This document shows, one piece after another, positions 10,270-18,186 of a stretch of DNA of 64,000 nt (position 1 is its first letter; each line of letters begins with the position of its first letter). The translations under genes and the position numbers were made by a program. Origin of the DNA: Luteibacter yeojuensis (lineage in GTDB: Bacteria > Pseudomonadota > Gammaproteobacteria > Xanthomonadales > Rhodanobacteraceae); assembly GCF_011742875.1 (NCBI RefSeq), contig NZ_JAAQTL010000001.1, positions 2,418,001-2,482,000 of the forward strand, given 5' to 3'. Below the pieces are notes generated by a model. The model had not been told where the DNA came from. It was given only the letters and a program-made list of their open reading frames with translations, and made no database searches.

Positions 10270-10950
10270 ATGGGTCGTGTACTTTCGCTGTCCATCGCCG
10301 CCGGGCTCGCGCTGACCGCGGGCGCGGTCATGGCGCAGTCGCGGACCGTCTCCACGGCCGATATGCCGAAGCCGGGCGTCAGCTATATCTCGGGCCCGAC
10401 CGCGCCAGTCCGGAAGGAAACGGTCACCACCGGCACGCTGCCCCAACCGGCCCGCCTTTACGTCGGCGGCCAGGTATCCGTGGGTGGCGGCTACCAGGGT
10501 CGTGCCGACGACGGCTACGGCGGTTCCGTGGCCGAAGGCGGCTACTACTACGGCGACGGCTGGAACGATCGCGACCGGCGTGACGGGCGCGACCGCGATC
10601 ACGGCCGGCCGGGACACGACCACGATCACGACGGCCACGATGGGCACGGTGGCGGCCACGACCACGACGGAGGGCGCGGCGAATCGCTTAGCCTTGCCGC
10701 CGGCAGCGCCGGCAACACTTCCGCCAGCGGCGCCGGGGTGAAGCTTGCTCCGCAACGGCAGCCGGACCGGCGCGATCGCCATCGGGGCTGGGACCGTGGC
10801 TATGACGGAACGCCTCCCGTGCCACCGGGAACCGGATTCACGAACAGCCGGGCGCCGCAACCCGGCACGGGCATGGGATCGGGCAACCAGCCCGGCACCG
10901 GTATTCCGACGCGAAGCGGCGATGGCGGCTGGCGCGGGCATGGGCGCTGA
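10270..10950 (+). CDS. Secreted His/Asp/Gly-rich protein of unknown function
   Basis: Low-complexity exported protein of 226 residues. A signal peptide (LSLSIAAGLALTAGAVMA) ends near residue 23. The central part, about residues 114-136, is a run of His, Asp and Gly (including HDHDHDGHDGH and GGGHDHDGG), a typical divalent-metal-binding composition. The C-terminal third is rich in Pro, Gly and Arg with repeated PGTG units. No catalytic domain is recognised. GAGGG precedes the ATG at a workable distance. Metal binding in the periplasm is a composition-based inference; the tract could also be a flexible linker. It is followed by thiS on the same strand after 25 bases but shows no functional link to thiamine synthesis. 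Confidence 0.7.
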   Translation: MGRVLSLSIAAGLALTAGAVMAQSRTVSTADMPKPGVSYISGPTAPVRKETVTTGTLPQPARLYVGGQVSVGGGYQGRADDGYGGSVAEGGYYYGDGWNDRDRRDGRDRDHGRPGHDHDHDGHDGHGGGHDHDGGRGESLSLAAGSAGNTSASGAGVKLAPQRQPDRRDRHRGWDRGYDGTPPVPPGTGFTNSRAPQPGTGMGSGNQPGTGIPTRSGDGGWRGHGR

Positions 10951-10975
10951 GCTCCGGGGCCGGTAGAATGGGCGG

Positions 10976-11176
10976 ATGCTGATAACGCTCAACGGTGATG
11001 CGCGCGAATGCGCGTCCGGCACTTCCGTGTCCGCCCTGCTCGACGCCGCCGGTTATGCCGGCAAGCGGGTGGCCGTGGAGGTGAACCTCGAGATCGTGCC
11101 GCGCAGCGCGCACGCGACGCACCTGCTCGCCGAGGGCGACCGGGTGGAGATCGTCCACGCCATCGGCGGCGGCTGA
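10976..11176 (+). CDS. thiS: ThiS sulfur carrier protein
   Basis: Ubiquitin-fold sulfur carrier of 66 residues for making the thiazole ring of thiamine. The C-terminus ends in GGG, with the terminal Gly-Gly that is adenylated and thiocarboxylated. The internal segment [13 protein letters not shown] is typical. thiG follows 27 bases downstream, so the two partners are co-transcribed. No TPP riboswitch is visible in the 25-base gap to the preceding gene, so thiamine control, if any, must act further upstream. Confidence 0.95.
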   Translation: MLITLNGDARECASGTSVSALLDAAGYAGKRVAVEVNLEIVPRSAHATHLLAEGDRVEIVHAIGGG

Positions 11177-11203
11177 CGCCGCGGCCCCGACGGAAAGCCC
11201 CCC

Positions 11204-12004
11204 ATGAACCACTTCGATCCCGCCGCCGACGACCTCCTCACCGTCGCCGGCCGCACGTTCCATTCGCGCCTGCTCACCGGCACCGGCAAGTACAAGGATT
11301 TCGACGAGACCCGTCGCGCCACCGACGCGGCCGGCGCACAGATCGTGACCCTCGCCATCCGCCGCGTGAACATCGGGCAGGACGCCAGCCAGCCGAACCT
11401 GCTCGATGCGCTGCCGCCCGAGCGATACACCCTGCTGCCGAACACGGCCGGTTGCTACACCGCCGACGACGCCGTGCGCACCTGCCGCCTCGCCCGCGAA
11501 CTGCTCGACGGCCACAACCTCGTGAAGCTGGAAGTACTGGGCGACGAGCGCACGCTTTACCCGGACGTGGTGCAGACCCTCGTCGCGGCCGAGAAGCTCG
11601 TGGCCGACGGCTTCGACGTCATGGTCTACACCTCCGACGACCCGATCCTGGCCCGCCGCCTGGAGGAGATCGGCTGTGCCGCGATCATGCCGCTGGCCGC
11701 GCCGATCGGTTCGGGCCTGGGCATCCAGAACCGCTACAACCTGCTCGAGATCGTCGAGAACGCGAAGGTGCCGGTCATCGTCGACGCAGGCGTGGGTACC
11801 GCCTCGGACGCCGCCATCGCCATGGAACTCGGCTGCGACGGCGTGCTGATGAACACGGCCATCGCGGGCGCGAAGGATCCCGTGCTGATGGCGCATGCGA
11901 TGAAGCTGGCCGTCGAAGCGGGCCGCGCGGCGTTCCGCGCCGGCCGCATCCCGCGCAAACGCTTCGCCTCGGCCTCGAGCCCGGTCGACGGGCTGGTCGG
12001 CTGA
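11204..12004 (+). CDS. thiG: ThiG thiazole synthase
   Basis: TIM-barrel enzyme of 266 residues that joins deoxyxylulose phosphate, dehydroglycine and the ThiS thiocarboxylate into thiazole phosphate. The N-terminal [13 protein letters not shown] is diagnostic, the catalytic lysine that forms the Schiff base is in [16 protein letters not shown], and the C-terminal phosphate-binding loops ([34 protein letters not shown]) are intact. It follows thiS and is followed by trmB with two bases between stop and start. Confidence 0.97.
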   Translation: MNHFDPAADDLLTVAGRTFHSRLLTGTGKYKDFDETRRATDAAGAQIVTLAIRRVNIGQDASQPNLLDALPPERYTLLPNTAGCYTADDAVRTCRLARELLDGHNLVKLEVLGDERTLYPDVVQTLVAAEKLVADGFDVMVYTSDDPILARRLEEIGCAAIMPLAAPIGSGLGIQNRYNLLEIVENAKVPVIVDAGVGTASDAAIAMELGCDGVLMNTAIAGAKDPVLMAHAMKLAVEAGRAAFRAGRIPRKRFASASSPVDGLVG

Positions 12005-12006
12005 CC

Positions 12007-12720
12007 ATGGCCCACGACAACGACAAGGCCGGAGACGCCCCGCTGCACCGCCGCATCCGCAGCTTCGTGCTGCGCGAGGGCCGGATGACCCCGGCCCAGC
12101 AACGCGCGTTCGACGAGCACTGGGAACGTTTCGGGCTCGACTACACCGGCACCGAACGCGACCTGGACGCCACCTTCGGCCGCACCGCGCCGCGCGTGCT
12201 CGAGATCGGCTTCGGAAACGGCGAGGCGCTGGCCTGGGCCAGCGAGCACGACCTCGCGCGCGACTACATCGGCGTGGAAGTGCACGGCCCGGGCGTCGGC
12301 CGCCTCATGAATGCCCTGGCCGCGCGCGAGGCGACGAACGTGCGCCTCTACAAGCACGATGCCGTGGAGGTCCTCGAGCATGAGATACCGCCGGGCAGCC
12401 TGTCGGAGGTCCGCATCTGGTTCCCGGACCCCTGGCACAAGAAACGGCACAACAAGCGCCGCCTGGTCCAGCCGGCCTTCGTCGACCTGCTTGCCTCGCG
12501 GATGGCGCCGGGCGGCCTGCTCCACCTCGCCACGGACTGGGAGGCCTACGCCGAGCACATGCGCGAGACGATGGAGGCGGCGCCGGGATGGCGCAATCGC
12601 GTGGGCCCGGGCCAGTCGGCCGAGCGCCCCGCGTGGCGGATCGAAACCCACTTCGAGCGTCGCGGCACGCGGCTCGGCCATGGCGTCTGGGATTTCCTCT
12701 ACGAGTGGCACGGCGCCTGA
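12007..12720 (+). CDS. trmB: TrmB tRNA (guanine-N7-)-methyltransferase
   Basis: SAM-dependent enzyme of 237 residues that makes m7G46 in tRNA. It shows the SAM-binding motif [12 protein letters not shown], the family signature [19 protein letters not shown], and the C-terminal [18 protein letters not shown] block. The start at MAHDNDKAG lies two bases after the thiG stop, indicating coupling with the thi genes; this thiG-trmB order is usual in Xanthomonadales. The reading frame is open upstream through thiG but that part is not coding. Confidence 0.96.
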   Translation: MAHDNDKAGDAPLHRRIRSFVLREGRMTPAQQRAFDEHWERFGLDYTGTERDLDATFGRTAPRVLEIGFGNGEALAWASEHDLARDYIGVEVHGPGVGRLMNALAAREATNVRLYKHDAVEVLEHEIPPGSLSEVRIWFPDPWHKKRHNKRRLVQPAFVDLLASRMAPGGLLHLATDWEAYAEHMRETMEAAPGWRNRVGPGQSAERPAWRIETHFERRGTRLGHGVWDFLYEWHGA

Positions 12721-12735
12721 AGCTCTCCGCTTTCC

Positions 12736-12820
12736 TGTAGGAGCCGCTATAGCGGCGAGAAGCCGACGAAGCGATGAAGCGGCGCGAAAGGTTCCCCTCG
12801 CCGCTATAGCGGCTCTTACA
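12736..12820. repeat. Palindromic intergenic element, CTATAG type (copy 1)
   Basis: An 85-bp REP/BIME-like element whose ends are inverted repeats: TGTAGGAGCCGCTATAGCGG at the left and its near-complement ending CGGCTCTTACA at the right, around a less conserved centre (GAAGCCGACGAAGCGATGAAG). It lies between trmB and the SLC13-type gene. Nearly identical copies are at 14792 and 33512, and a diverged one at 31751. Confidence 0.9.
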
Positions 12821-12942
12821 GAAATGCGGCACGGCTTCAGCCCTTGTCCACACCCAACGCGTATACTCCTGCGGCAACATCCCAGCCCTGGCAAGACCAT
12901 GCCACCGCACGCTCCAACCGACCGGACCCGGATAGCCGGCTA

Positions 12943-14784
12943 GTGGCACTCACACTCACTCCCGAAATGATCCTCGTGCTGGGCCTGGTGGGCTTCACCA
13001 TGCTCATGCTCGTTCTGGAGTGGATCCGGGCCGACATGGTCGCCCTGCTCGTCGTGGTCACGATCGGCCTCACCGGCCTGATCCCCGGCGACCAGGTGTT
13101 CAACGGTTTCGCCGGCAACGCCGTCATCGCGATCATCGCCATCATGATCATGGGCGCCGGCCTCGATCGCGCCGGCGTGCTCAACCTCACCGCCGCCTTC
13201 GTCATGCGCATGGCCCGCGGCATGGAATCGCGCCTGGGCGTGGTCGTGAACAGCGTCACCAGCCTCTTCAGCGCGGTGATCCCCAGCCAGGCGCTGGCCG
13301 CGTTGATGATCCCCGTGACCAGCCGCCTGTCGGCCCGCACCGGCGTGCCGATGTCGCGCCTGCTGCTGCCGATGGCCTTCTGCATCCTCACGGCGACCAA
13401 CACCACGCTGATCGCCAACTCGCCGCTGATCGTCCTCAACGACCTGATCGCCAGCGCGAACAGCAACCTGCCCCCGGGCGCGCACACGATCCCGAAGTTC
13501 GGCCTTTTCAGCGTCACGCCGGTCGGCCTCGTGCTGGCCGTCGCGGGCGTGGCCTTCTTCTACCTGTTCACCCGCAAGCTGTTGCCCGAGCGCGAGGACG
13601 ACCGCCTCAAGGTCACCCCGGGTCGTACCGAGAGCTACTTCGCCGACACGTACGGCATCGTGGGCGAGACGGCCGAGCTGACGGTCACCGCGGAAAGCCC
13701 GCTGGTGGGCATGAGCATCGGCGAGGTGGAGCAGCTGCACGGCGCCCCGCTCATCCTGGCGATCAAGAACGGCAACGAGAGCCGCGTGGCTCCCCCTTCG
13801 GACCAGATGATCTGGGTCGGCACGGTGCTCGGCGTGCTCGCGCCGCGCGACGCGATCATGTCCTTCGCGAACAATCAGCTGTGCCGCGTATCGATGCGCA
13901 TGCGCCAGCTGGGCGAGCAGTTCAACACGACGCGCGCGGGTATTTCCGAGGCGGTGATACCGCCGAGTTCGCGCTTCATAAAGCAGAGCGTGGGCGACCT
14001 GCGCCTGCGCAAGCGCTTCGGCATTTCCGTGCTGGCGGTGAACCGCGGCGACGAAGTGTTCCGCGAAGACGTGCGCGCGGTGACCCTGCGCGCCGGCGAC
14101 ACCCTCGTGCTGCACAGCAAGTGGCGCGACCTCATGCTGGCGGAGGAGGATCGCGACATCGTCGTGGTCACCGACATCCCCAAGGAAGAACAGCGCCCCG
14201 GCAAGATCTGGCAGGCCGTGGGCTTCTTCGTGCTGGCGAAGTGCCTCGCCCTCTTCACCCACCTCGACCTCTCGGTGGCGATGATGACGGGCGCCGTAGG
14301 CATGCTGCTCACCGGCGTGCTGAACATGGACGAGGCCTATAAGGCCATCAACTGGAAGACCATCTTCGTCACCGCCTGCCTCATTCCGCTGGGCTGGTCG
14401 ATGGATTCGACCGGCACCGCCTCGTGGATCGCGCAGGAAGTGCTTCAGGTCCTCGGCCATGCGCCGCAATGGACACTGCAGCTGTCGATCGCGGTGCTCA
14501 CGCTGATCTTCTCGCAGGTGATGTCGAACGTGGGCGCCACGGTGATGATGGTGCCCATCGCGATCAGCGTCGCCGTCACCACCGGCGGCAATCCGTCGGC
14601 TTATGCGCTGATCGTGGCGGTCTCGTCGTCCAACACCTTCCTGCTGCCCTCGGGGCATGCGGCATTGATGATGGTGGCCGGTCCCGGCGGCTACCGCTCC
14701 CGGGATTTCCTGCGCGTGGGGCTGCCACTGACGATCCTGATCCTGACGTTGACCTTGGTCACGATCAATTTGATGTACCGCTGA
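12943..14784 (+). CDS. SLC13/ArsB-superfamily carrier with two RCK_C (TrkA-C) domains
   Basis: Inner-membrane permease of about 613 residues. Helical blocks at both ends (for example MILVLGLVGFTMLMLVLEWIR and ILILTLTLVTINLMY) flank a central cytosolic segment of roughly residues 215-400 that has two TrkA-C-like regulatory domains (GIVGETAELTVTAESPLVGMSI and GDLRLRKRFGISVLAVNRGDE). Conserved polar loops resemble sodium/dicarboxylate carriers (CILTATNTTLIANSPLIVLND; SNVGATVMMVPIAISVAVTTGG). The substrate could be a dicarboxylate or sulfate. The start is uncertain: GTG 12943, ATG 12967 and TTG 12844 are all open and none has a good ribosome-binding site; a TATACT at 12862-12867 argues against the TTG. 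Confidence 0.82.
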   Translation: MALTLTPEMILVLGLVGFTMLMLVLEWIRADMVALLVVVTIGLTGLIPGDQVFNGFAGNAVIAIIAIMIMGAGLDRAGVLNLTAAFVMRMARGMESRLGVVVNSVTSLFSAVIPSQALAALMIPVTSRLSARTGVPMSRLLLPMAFCILTATNTTLIANSPLIVLNDLIASANSNLPPGAHTIPKFGLFSVTPVGLVLAVAGVAFFYLFTRKLLPEREDDRLKVTPGRTESYFADTYGIVGETAELTVTAESPLVGMSIGEVEQLHGAPLILAIKNGNESRVAPPSDQMIWVGTVLGVLAPRDAIMSFANNQLCRVSMRMRQLGEQFNTTRAGISEAVIPPSSRFIKQSVGDLRLRKRFGISVLAVNRGDEVFREDVRAVTLRAGDTLVLHSKWRDLMLAEEDRDIVVVTDIPKEEQRPGKIWQAVGFFVLAKCLALFTHLDLSVAMMTGAVGMLLTGVLNMDEAYKAINWKTIFVTACLIPLGWSMDSTGTASWIAQEVLQVLGHAPQWTLQLSIAVLTLIFSQVMSNVGATVMMVPIAISVAVTTGGNPSAYALIVAVSSSNTFLLPSGHAALMMVAGPGGYRSRDFLRVGLPLTILILTLTLVTINLMYR

Positions 14785-14791
14785 AGAACTC

Positions 14792-14875
14792 TGTAGGAGC
14801 CGCTATAGCGGCGAGAAGCCAACGGAGCGATGACGCGGCAAGGTAAGTTCCCTCGCCGCTATAGCGGCTCCTACA
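14792..14875. repeat. Palindromic intergenic element, CTATAG type (copy 2)
   Basis: An 84-bp element with the same inverted ends as the copy at 12736, TGTAGGAGCCGCTATAGCGG and its complement ending CGGCTCCTACA. It sits between two convergent genes, 8 bp after the SLC13-type stop and 22 bp from the Rieske stop, and could end transcription from both sides. Confidence 0.9.
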
Positions 14876-14897
14876 ACAGACTTCCCGAAACGTCTTA

Positions 14898-15239
14898 TCA
14901 AGCGAGCCGCACAATTCCGTCGGCCACCGCCACCGGCACACCACGCAACCTGTCGCCACGACAAGGCCCGGCCGTGCAATCGCCGCTCTCGGCCGTGAAG
15001 GTGGCCCCGTGGGCCGCGCAGATGATCTGCCCGCCACGGACCAGGAACTTGCCGGGGACGTAATCCAGTCGCCGCCCCGCATGCGGGCAGACATTGAAGT
15101 AGGCCCGGGCCTCGTCTCCGTGGCGGTAGACCAGCAGCGACTCCACCTCCCCGTTGACCAGGGCTTCGACTTCGATGGCGTTGCCGTCGGGGATATCCGC
15201 CAGCAGGCAGAGAGAGGGCGATTCGGTGATGGGCGTCAT
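14898..15239 (-). CDS. Rieske [2Fe-2S] domain protein
   Basis: Small soluble ferredoxin-like protein of 113 residues made of a single Rieske domain. The cluster ligands are C51-P-H53 and C74-x-x-H77 (NVCPHAGRRLDY and IICAAHGATF). It resembles the Rieske-type ferredoxins and the small subunit of nitrite reductase, but no oxygenase or reductase partner is next to it, so it may serve a distant electron-transfer partner. It has no signal peptide. It is divergent from the small membrane protein at 15322 and convergent with the SLC13-type gene across a palindromic element. Confidence 0.88.
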   Translation of the reverse strand: MTPITESPSLCLLADIPDGNAIEVEALVNGEVESLLVYRHGDEARAYFNVCPHAGRRLDYVPGKFLVRGGQIICAAHGATFTAESGDCTAGPCRGDRLRGVPVAVADGIVRLA

Positions 15240-15321
15240 GGCACTTGTCTATGGGGGCCGGATGCCCCAAGGTACAGGGGCTCAGATGCATGTCATTGTG
15301 CCATATACGGATTTTTAACCA

Positions 15322-15600
15322 ATGCGCCTCGTTTTCCCGCCCATCCGCCGCTCGCGCAACCCTCTCGTCCGCGCCTTGTCGCTGGTGCTGGGCCTCGCCG
15401 TGGTGGGCGTGCTTCTTCTCTTCGGCGTGGTCGTGCTCGGGGTGCTGTTCGCCGGCGGACTGGTCTTTCTGGCGGTACGCCAGTGGAAGCTGTCCCGTGG
15501 CCAGGTGGCGGGCGCCGCAGAGGCGGCGCCGAAGGATCCCGAAGTCCTGGAAGGCGAGTTCGTCGTTATCCGCCAGGGCCGCCCGGTCCATCACCACTGA
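15322..15600 (+). CDS. Small membrane protein of unknown function
   Basis: Ninety-two residues. A short basic N-terminus (FPPIRRSRNPLVR) is followed by one long or two close hydrophobic helices at about residues 18-50, then a hydrophilic tail that starts QWKLSRGQ and ends in VHHH. No known domain is recognised. The coding pattern is good (G/C-rich third positions) and the reading frame fits between the divergent Rieske gene and the Ada-like gene. The ribosome-binding site is weak. The positively charged N-terminus suggests it lies inside, with the C-terminal tail in the cytoplasm if there are two helices. Confidence 0.65.
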   Translation: MRLVFPPIRRSRNPLVRALSLVLGLAVVGVLLLFGVVVLGVLFAGGLVFLAVRQWKLSRGQVAGAAEAAPKDPEVLEGEFVVIRQGRPVHHH

Positions 15601-15669
15601 TACCCGCAAGAAGCGGATGGTGACGGGCCCCGCCCCGTCCTACGCTGGTCTCCCATGAAGGAGGCCACC

Positions 15670-16548
15670 ATGAATTCCCAGGCTTGCGCCATGCGTCCCG
15701 CTGCCGACGATGCCCTTGAACGCGTGCGTGCCGCCCTCGAGCGCGGCGACGGCGCCACCGACCTCGCCAGCCTCGCCACCATCGCGGGATTGAGCCCGAC
15801 GCACCTCCAGCGGGCGTTCCGCCGCCGCTACGGCGTGAGCCCGGCCGAATACGCCCGTGCCCGCCGCTTCGGGCAGCTGCGCGAAGCCCTGCGCGAAGGT
15901 GCCGCCGTGACCGACGCGGTATATGAAGCCGGTTTCGGCTCCGGCAGCCGGGTCTACGAGGAAAGCGACCGCCGGCTCGGCATGACGCCGGCCAGCTATC
16001 GCGCCGGGGGCGCGGGTGCGTCGATCCGCTACACCACCACGAATACCCCATTGGGCCAGTTGCTCGTCGCCACCACGGCGAAGGGCATCTGTTCGGTCAC
16101 CCTCGGGGAGGGCGACGAGGAACTCGAGGCCCGCCTCGCCGCGGAGTTCCCCCTCGCCAGGCGCGCGCGCGTGGATGAGGGACGCGAGGAGTGGCTCGAT
16201 GCCGTGATCGGCCGGGTCGCCCACGAGCTGGGCTGGAGCGACCGCGGCGCGCCGGCCATGCCGCCGATCGACATCGCCGCCACGGCCTTCCAGTGGCGCG
16301 TCTGGGACGCCCTCACGCGCATCCCGCGCGGCGAGACGCTGAGTTACGGCGAGCTGGCCGCGAAGCTGGGCGTACCCAAGGCCGCGCGCGCGATCGGCCG
16401 CGCGTGCGGCAGCAACAAGCTGGCCTTGCTGGTGCCTTGCCACCGGATCATCCGCGAAGACGGAAGCCTCGGTGGATGGCGCTGGGGCCTGGATATCAAG
16501 CAGCAGCTGCTCGCCACCGAACGTGCCATGAAAGCCGCTCAAGGCTGA
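15670..16548 (+). CDS. Ada-like protein: AraC-type DNA-binding domain plus O6-alkylguanine-DNA methyltransferase
   Basis: Protein of 292 residues that joins an AraC-type helix-turn-helix domain (about residues 10-105, with LASLATIAGLSPTHLQRAFR and EAGFGSGSRVYEES) to an Ogt/Ada methyltransferase domain (about 125-285). The suicidal acceptor cysteine is C257 in LVPCHRIIREDGSLGGW. It lacks the N-terminal zinc domain of E. coli Ada, so it has no methylphosphotriester-sensing cysteine; direct repair of O6-methylguanine is expected, but Ada-style activation is doubtful. The start is fixed by AAGGAGG at 15658-15664. It is followed after about 90 bases by the YedA-type gene. Confidence 0.9.
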   Translation: MNSQACAMRPAADDALERVRAALERGDGATDLASLATIAGLSPTHLQRAFRRRYGVSPAEYARARRFGQLREALREGAAVTDAVYEAGFGSGSRVYEESDRRLGMTPASYRAGGAGASIRYTTTNTPLGQLLVATTAKGICSVTLGEGDEELEARLAAEFPLARRARVDEGREEWLDAVIGRVAHELGWSDRGAPAMPPIDIAATAFQWRVWDALTRIPRGETLSYGELAAKLGVPKAARAIGRACGSNKLALLVPCHRIIREDGSLGGWRWGLDIKQQLLATERAMKAAQG

Positions 16549-16641
16549 CCCCGAAACGTTTCGCTACCGCGCCCCATGCGACAACGATATCTTGCGGTGT
16601 CGTGCGGCATGAGGCCGCACGAACGACCCCGGATCCCCCGC

Positions 16642-17553
16642 ATGTCAGACGCCGCCTGTACGAACGCATCCTCCGCCTCTCCCGTCGCCGACCAGCGCTG
16701 GATGGTGCCGCTGTCCCTGTTCGCCCTGTACGTCATATGGGGCTCGACTTACCTGGGCATCCGCTATGCGCTGGTGAGCTATCCGCCCTTCACGCTGGCC
16801 GCGATCCGCTTCGCCATCGCCGGCGTGCTGCTGTTCGCCGTGCTGCGCTTCCGCGGCGAAGCCATGCCAACCGCGCGGCAGTGGAAGAACGCCGCCATCG
16901 TGGGCACGCTGCTCCTGGCTGGCGGCAACGGTCTGGTCTGCTTCGCCGAGCAGTCGGTGGGTTCGGGCATCGCCGCCGTGGCGGTGGCCAGCATGCCGCT
17001 GTTCGCGGCCGTGTTCAGCGGCATCTACGGCGAATGGCCTTCGCGCGGCGAAACCGCAGGCCTCCTGCTCGGCTTCCTCGGCGTGATCGTGCTCAACCTC
17101 GGCGCGGGCCTGGCCGGTTCGCCGCTGGGCGCCATCGCACTGATCGTCGCGGCGATGTCGTGGGCCTTCGGCTCCGTGTGGTCGAAACGGCAGGACATGC
17201 CCAAGGGCCCGATGAATACCGCTGCCCAGATGCTTTGCGCCAGCGTCTCGCTGGCGATCATCGCGTTCCTGCACGGCGAACGCGTTCCAGCCCACCCGGA
17301 AGCCGGCGCCACCGCCGCCCTCGCCTACCTCGTGGTGTTCGGCTCCATCATCGCCTTCAGCGCGTACCTCTACGTGCTGAAGACCGTGCGCCCCGCCCTC
17401 GCCACCAGCTATGCCTACGTCAATCCGCCGGTGGCGGTGCTGTTCGGTGTGGCTCTTGCCGGCGAGCATGTGGGCGGTTTCGATCTTGCCGGCATGGCGA
17501 TCATCCTGATCGGCGTCGGCATCATCACCATGATGCGTGTGCGGAAGACTTGA
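16642..17553 (+). CDS. EamA/DMT family exporter, YedA-like
   Basis: Ten-helix drug/metabolite transporter of 303 residues built from two EamA repeats. It begins with the classic DMT opening (YVIWGSTYLGIRYALVSYPP) and has the second-repeat opening IALIVAAMSWAFGSVWSKR and closing YAYVNPPVAVLFGVALAGEH. The closest named relative by pattern is YedA. The start at MSDAACTNAS was chosen over an upstream ATG at 16576 because the added residues lack conservation signals. Substrate unknown; exporters of this group handle amino acids or metabolites. Confidence 0.88.
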   Translation: MSDAACTNASSASPVADQRWMVPLSLFALYVIWGSTYLGIRYALVSYPPFTLAAIRFAIAGVLLFAVLRFRGEAMPTARQWKNAAIVGTLLLAGGNGLVCFAEQSVGSGIAAVAVASMPLFAAVFSGIYGEWPSRGETAGLLLGFLGVIVLNLGAGLAGSPLGAIALIVAAMSWAFGSVWSKRQDMPKGPMNTAAQMLCASVSLAIIAFLHGERVPAHPEAGATAALAYLVVFGSIIAFSAYLYVLKTVRPALATSYAYVNPPVAVLFGVALAGEHVGGFDLAGMAIILIGVGIITMMRVRKT

Positions 17554-17604
17554 GCCTGAGTGACGACCGACGTCCTGCCCACATCCGTGTGGCTCATCCG
17601 TTGG

Positions 17605-17644
17605 GTGCGACCGCCCCAGCGCCTGGCCCAAGGTGCGGTCGCAC
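17605..17644. repeat. Inverted repeat between convergent genes, possible terminator
   Basis: GTGCGACCGC (17605-17614) and GCGGTCGCAC (17635-17644) form a ten-base perfect stem around a 20-base loop, in the 99-bp gap between the convergent YedA-like and DUF417 genes. No T run follows on either strand. Confidence 0.45.
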
Positions 17645-17652
17645 GCCAACTT

Positions 17653-18159
17653 CTACGACGTGGCACCGAGTTTGCGTGGACTGTCCAAGCTCCGGACTAC
17701 ATCCTGCCTGAGCAAATACAGGGAGACCGCCAATAGCACGAGGTCCTTCAGCAGGAACGCGGCATTTATGGACATCGCAGGGAATCCGCCTGCGCCTGGA
17801 TCCCAGCCGTCCGGCACGAAAGGAAGGATTGTCAGGGTGGAAATGAAGGTGGCGGTCGACCCGAGAGCTCCCAGCACGCCCAGCTTTTTGTTCCAGAAGC
17901 CGAGCAACAACAACGAGCCAAAGGTCCATTCGGCAGTACCAAGCAGAATCGACGTGCCGCGAATACCCAAGGCCGGGATTGTCCAGGAAATCAATGGCCC
18001 ATGCGCGATGAGTGGCGCGATGGCCATGATCTCGGACTCGAACCATTTGTCGTAGCCAAACCACGCGAAGATGACGACCATCGCGGCGCGCAGCATGTGG
18101 TAGTCCAGGTCCTTTTTCAGCAAGCCGGATTTCGAAATGATCTGCAGTAGCGCATTCAT
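17653..18159 (-). CDS. DUF417 family membrane protein (RclC/YkgB-like)
   Basis: Inner-membrane protein of 168 residues with about four helices and the DUF417 pattern: MLRAAMVVIFAWFGYDKWFESE, the proline-glycine loop TIPALGIRGTSILLGTAEW, and FISTLTILPFVPDGW. The E. coli relative RclC belongs to the reactive-chlorine resistance operon rclABC. AAGGA precedes the start codon. The gene lies 27 bp downstream of the GDSL-lectin gene on the same strand, so the two are probably one transcript. Its codon use is less GC-biased than that of the core genes on either side. The biochemical role of the family is not established. Confidence 0.85.
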   Translation of the reverse strand: MNALLQIISKSGLLKKDLDYHMLRAAMVVIFAWFGYDKWFESEIMAIAPLIAHGPLISWTIPALGIRGTSILLGTAEWTFGSLLLLGFWNKKLGVLGALGSTATFISTLTILPFVPDGWDPGAGGFPAMSINAAFLLKDLVLLAVSLYLLRQDVVRSLDSPRKLGATS

Positions 18160-18186
18160 GAGTTGTCCTTGCCGAGCTGGCCCAGG

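Noticed and set aside
10951..10975. TPP riboswitch in front of thiS
   Set aside because: Only 25 bases separate thiS from the preceding gene and no THI-box sequence is present.
11008..12006. Long upstream extension of the trmB frame
   Set aside because: It overlaps thiS and thiG, both certain in another frame, and is Arg/Pro-rich shadow sequence. The ATG at 12007 gives a TrmB of normal length.
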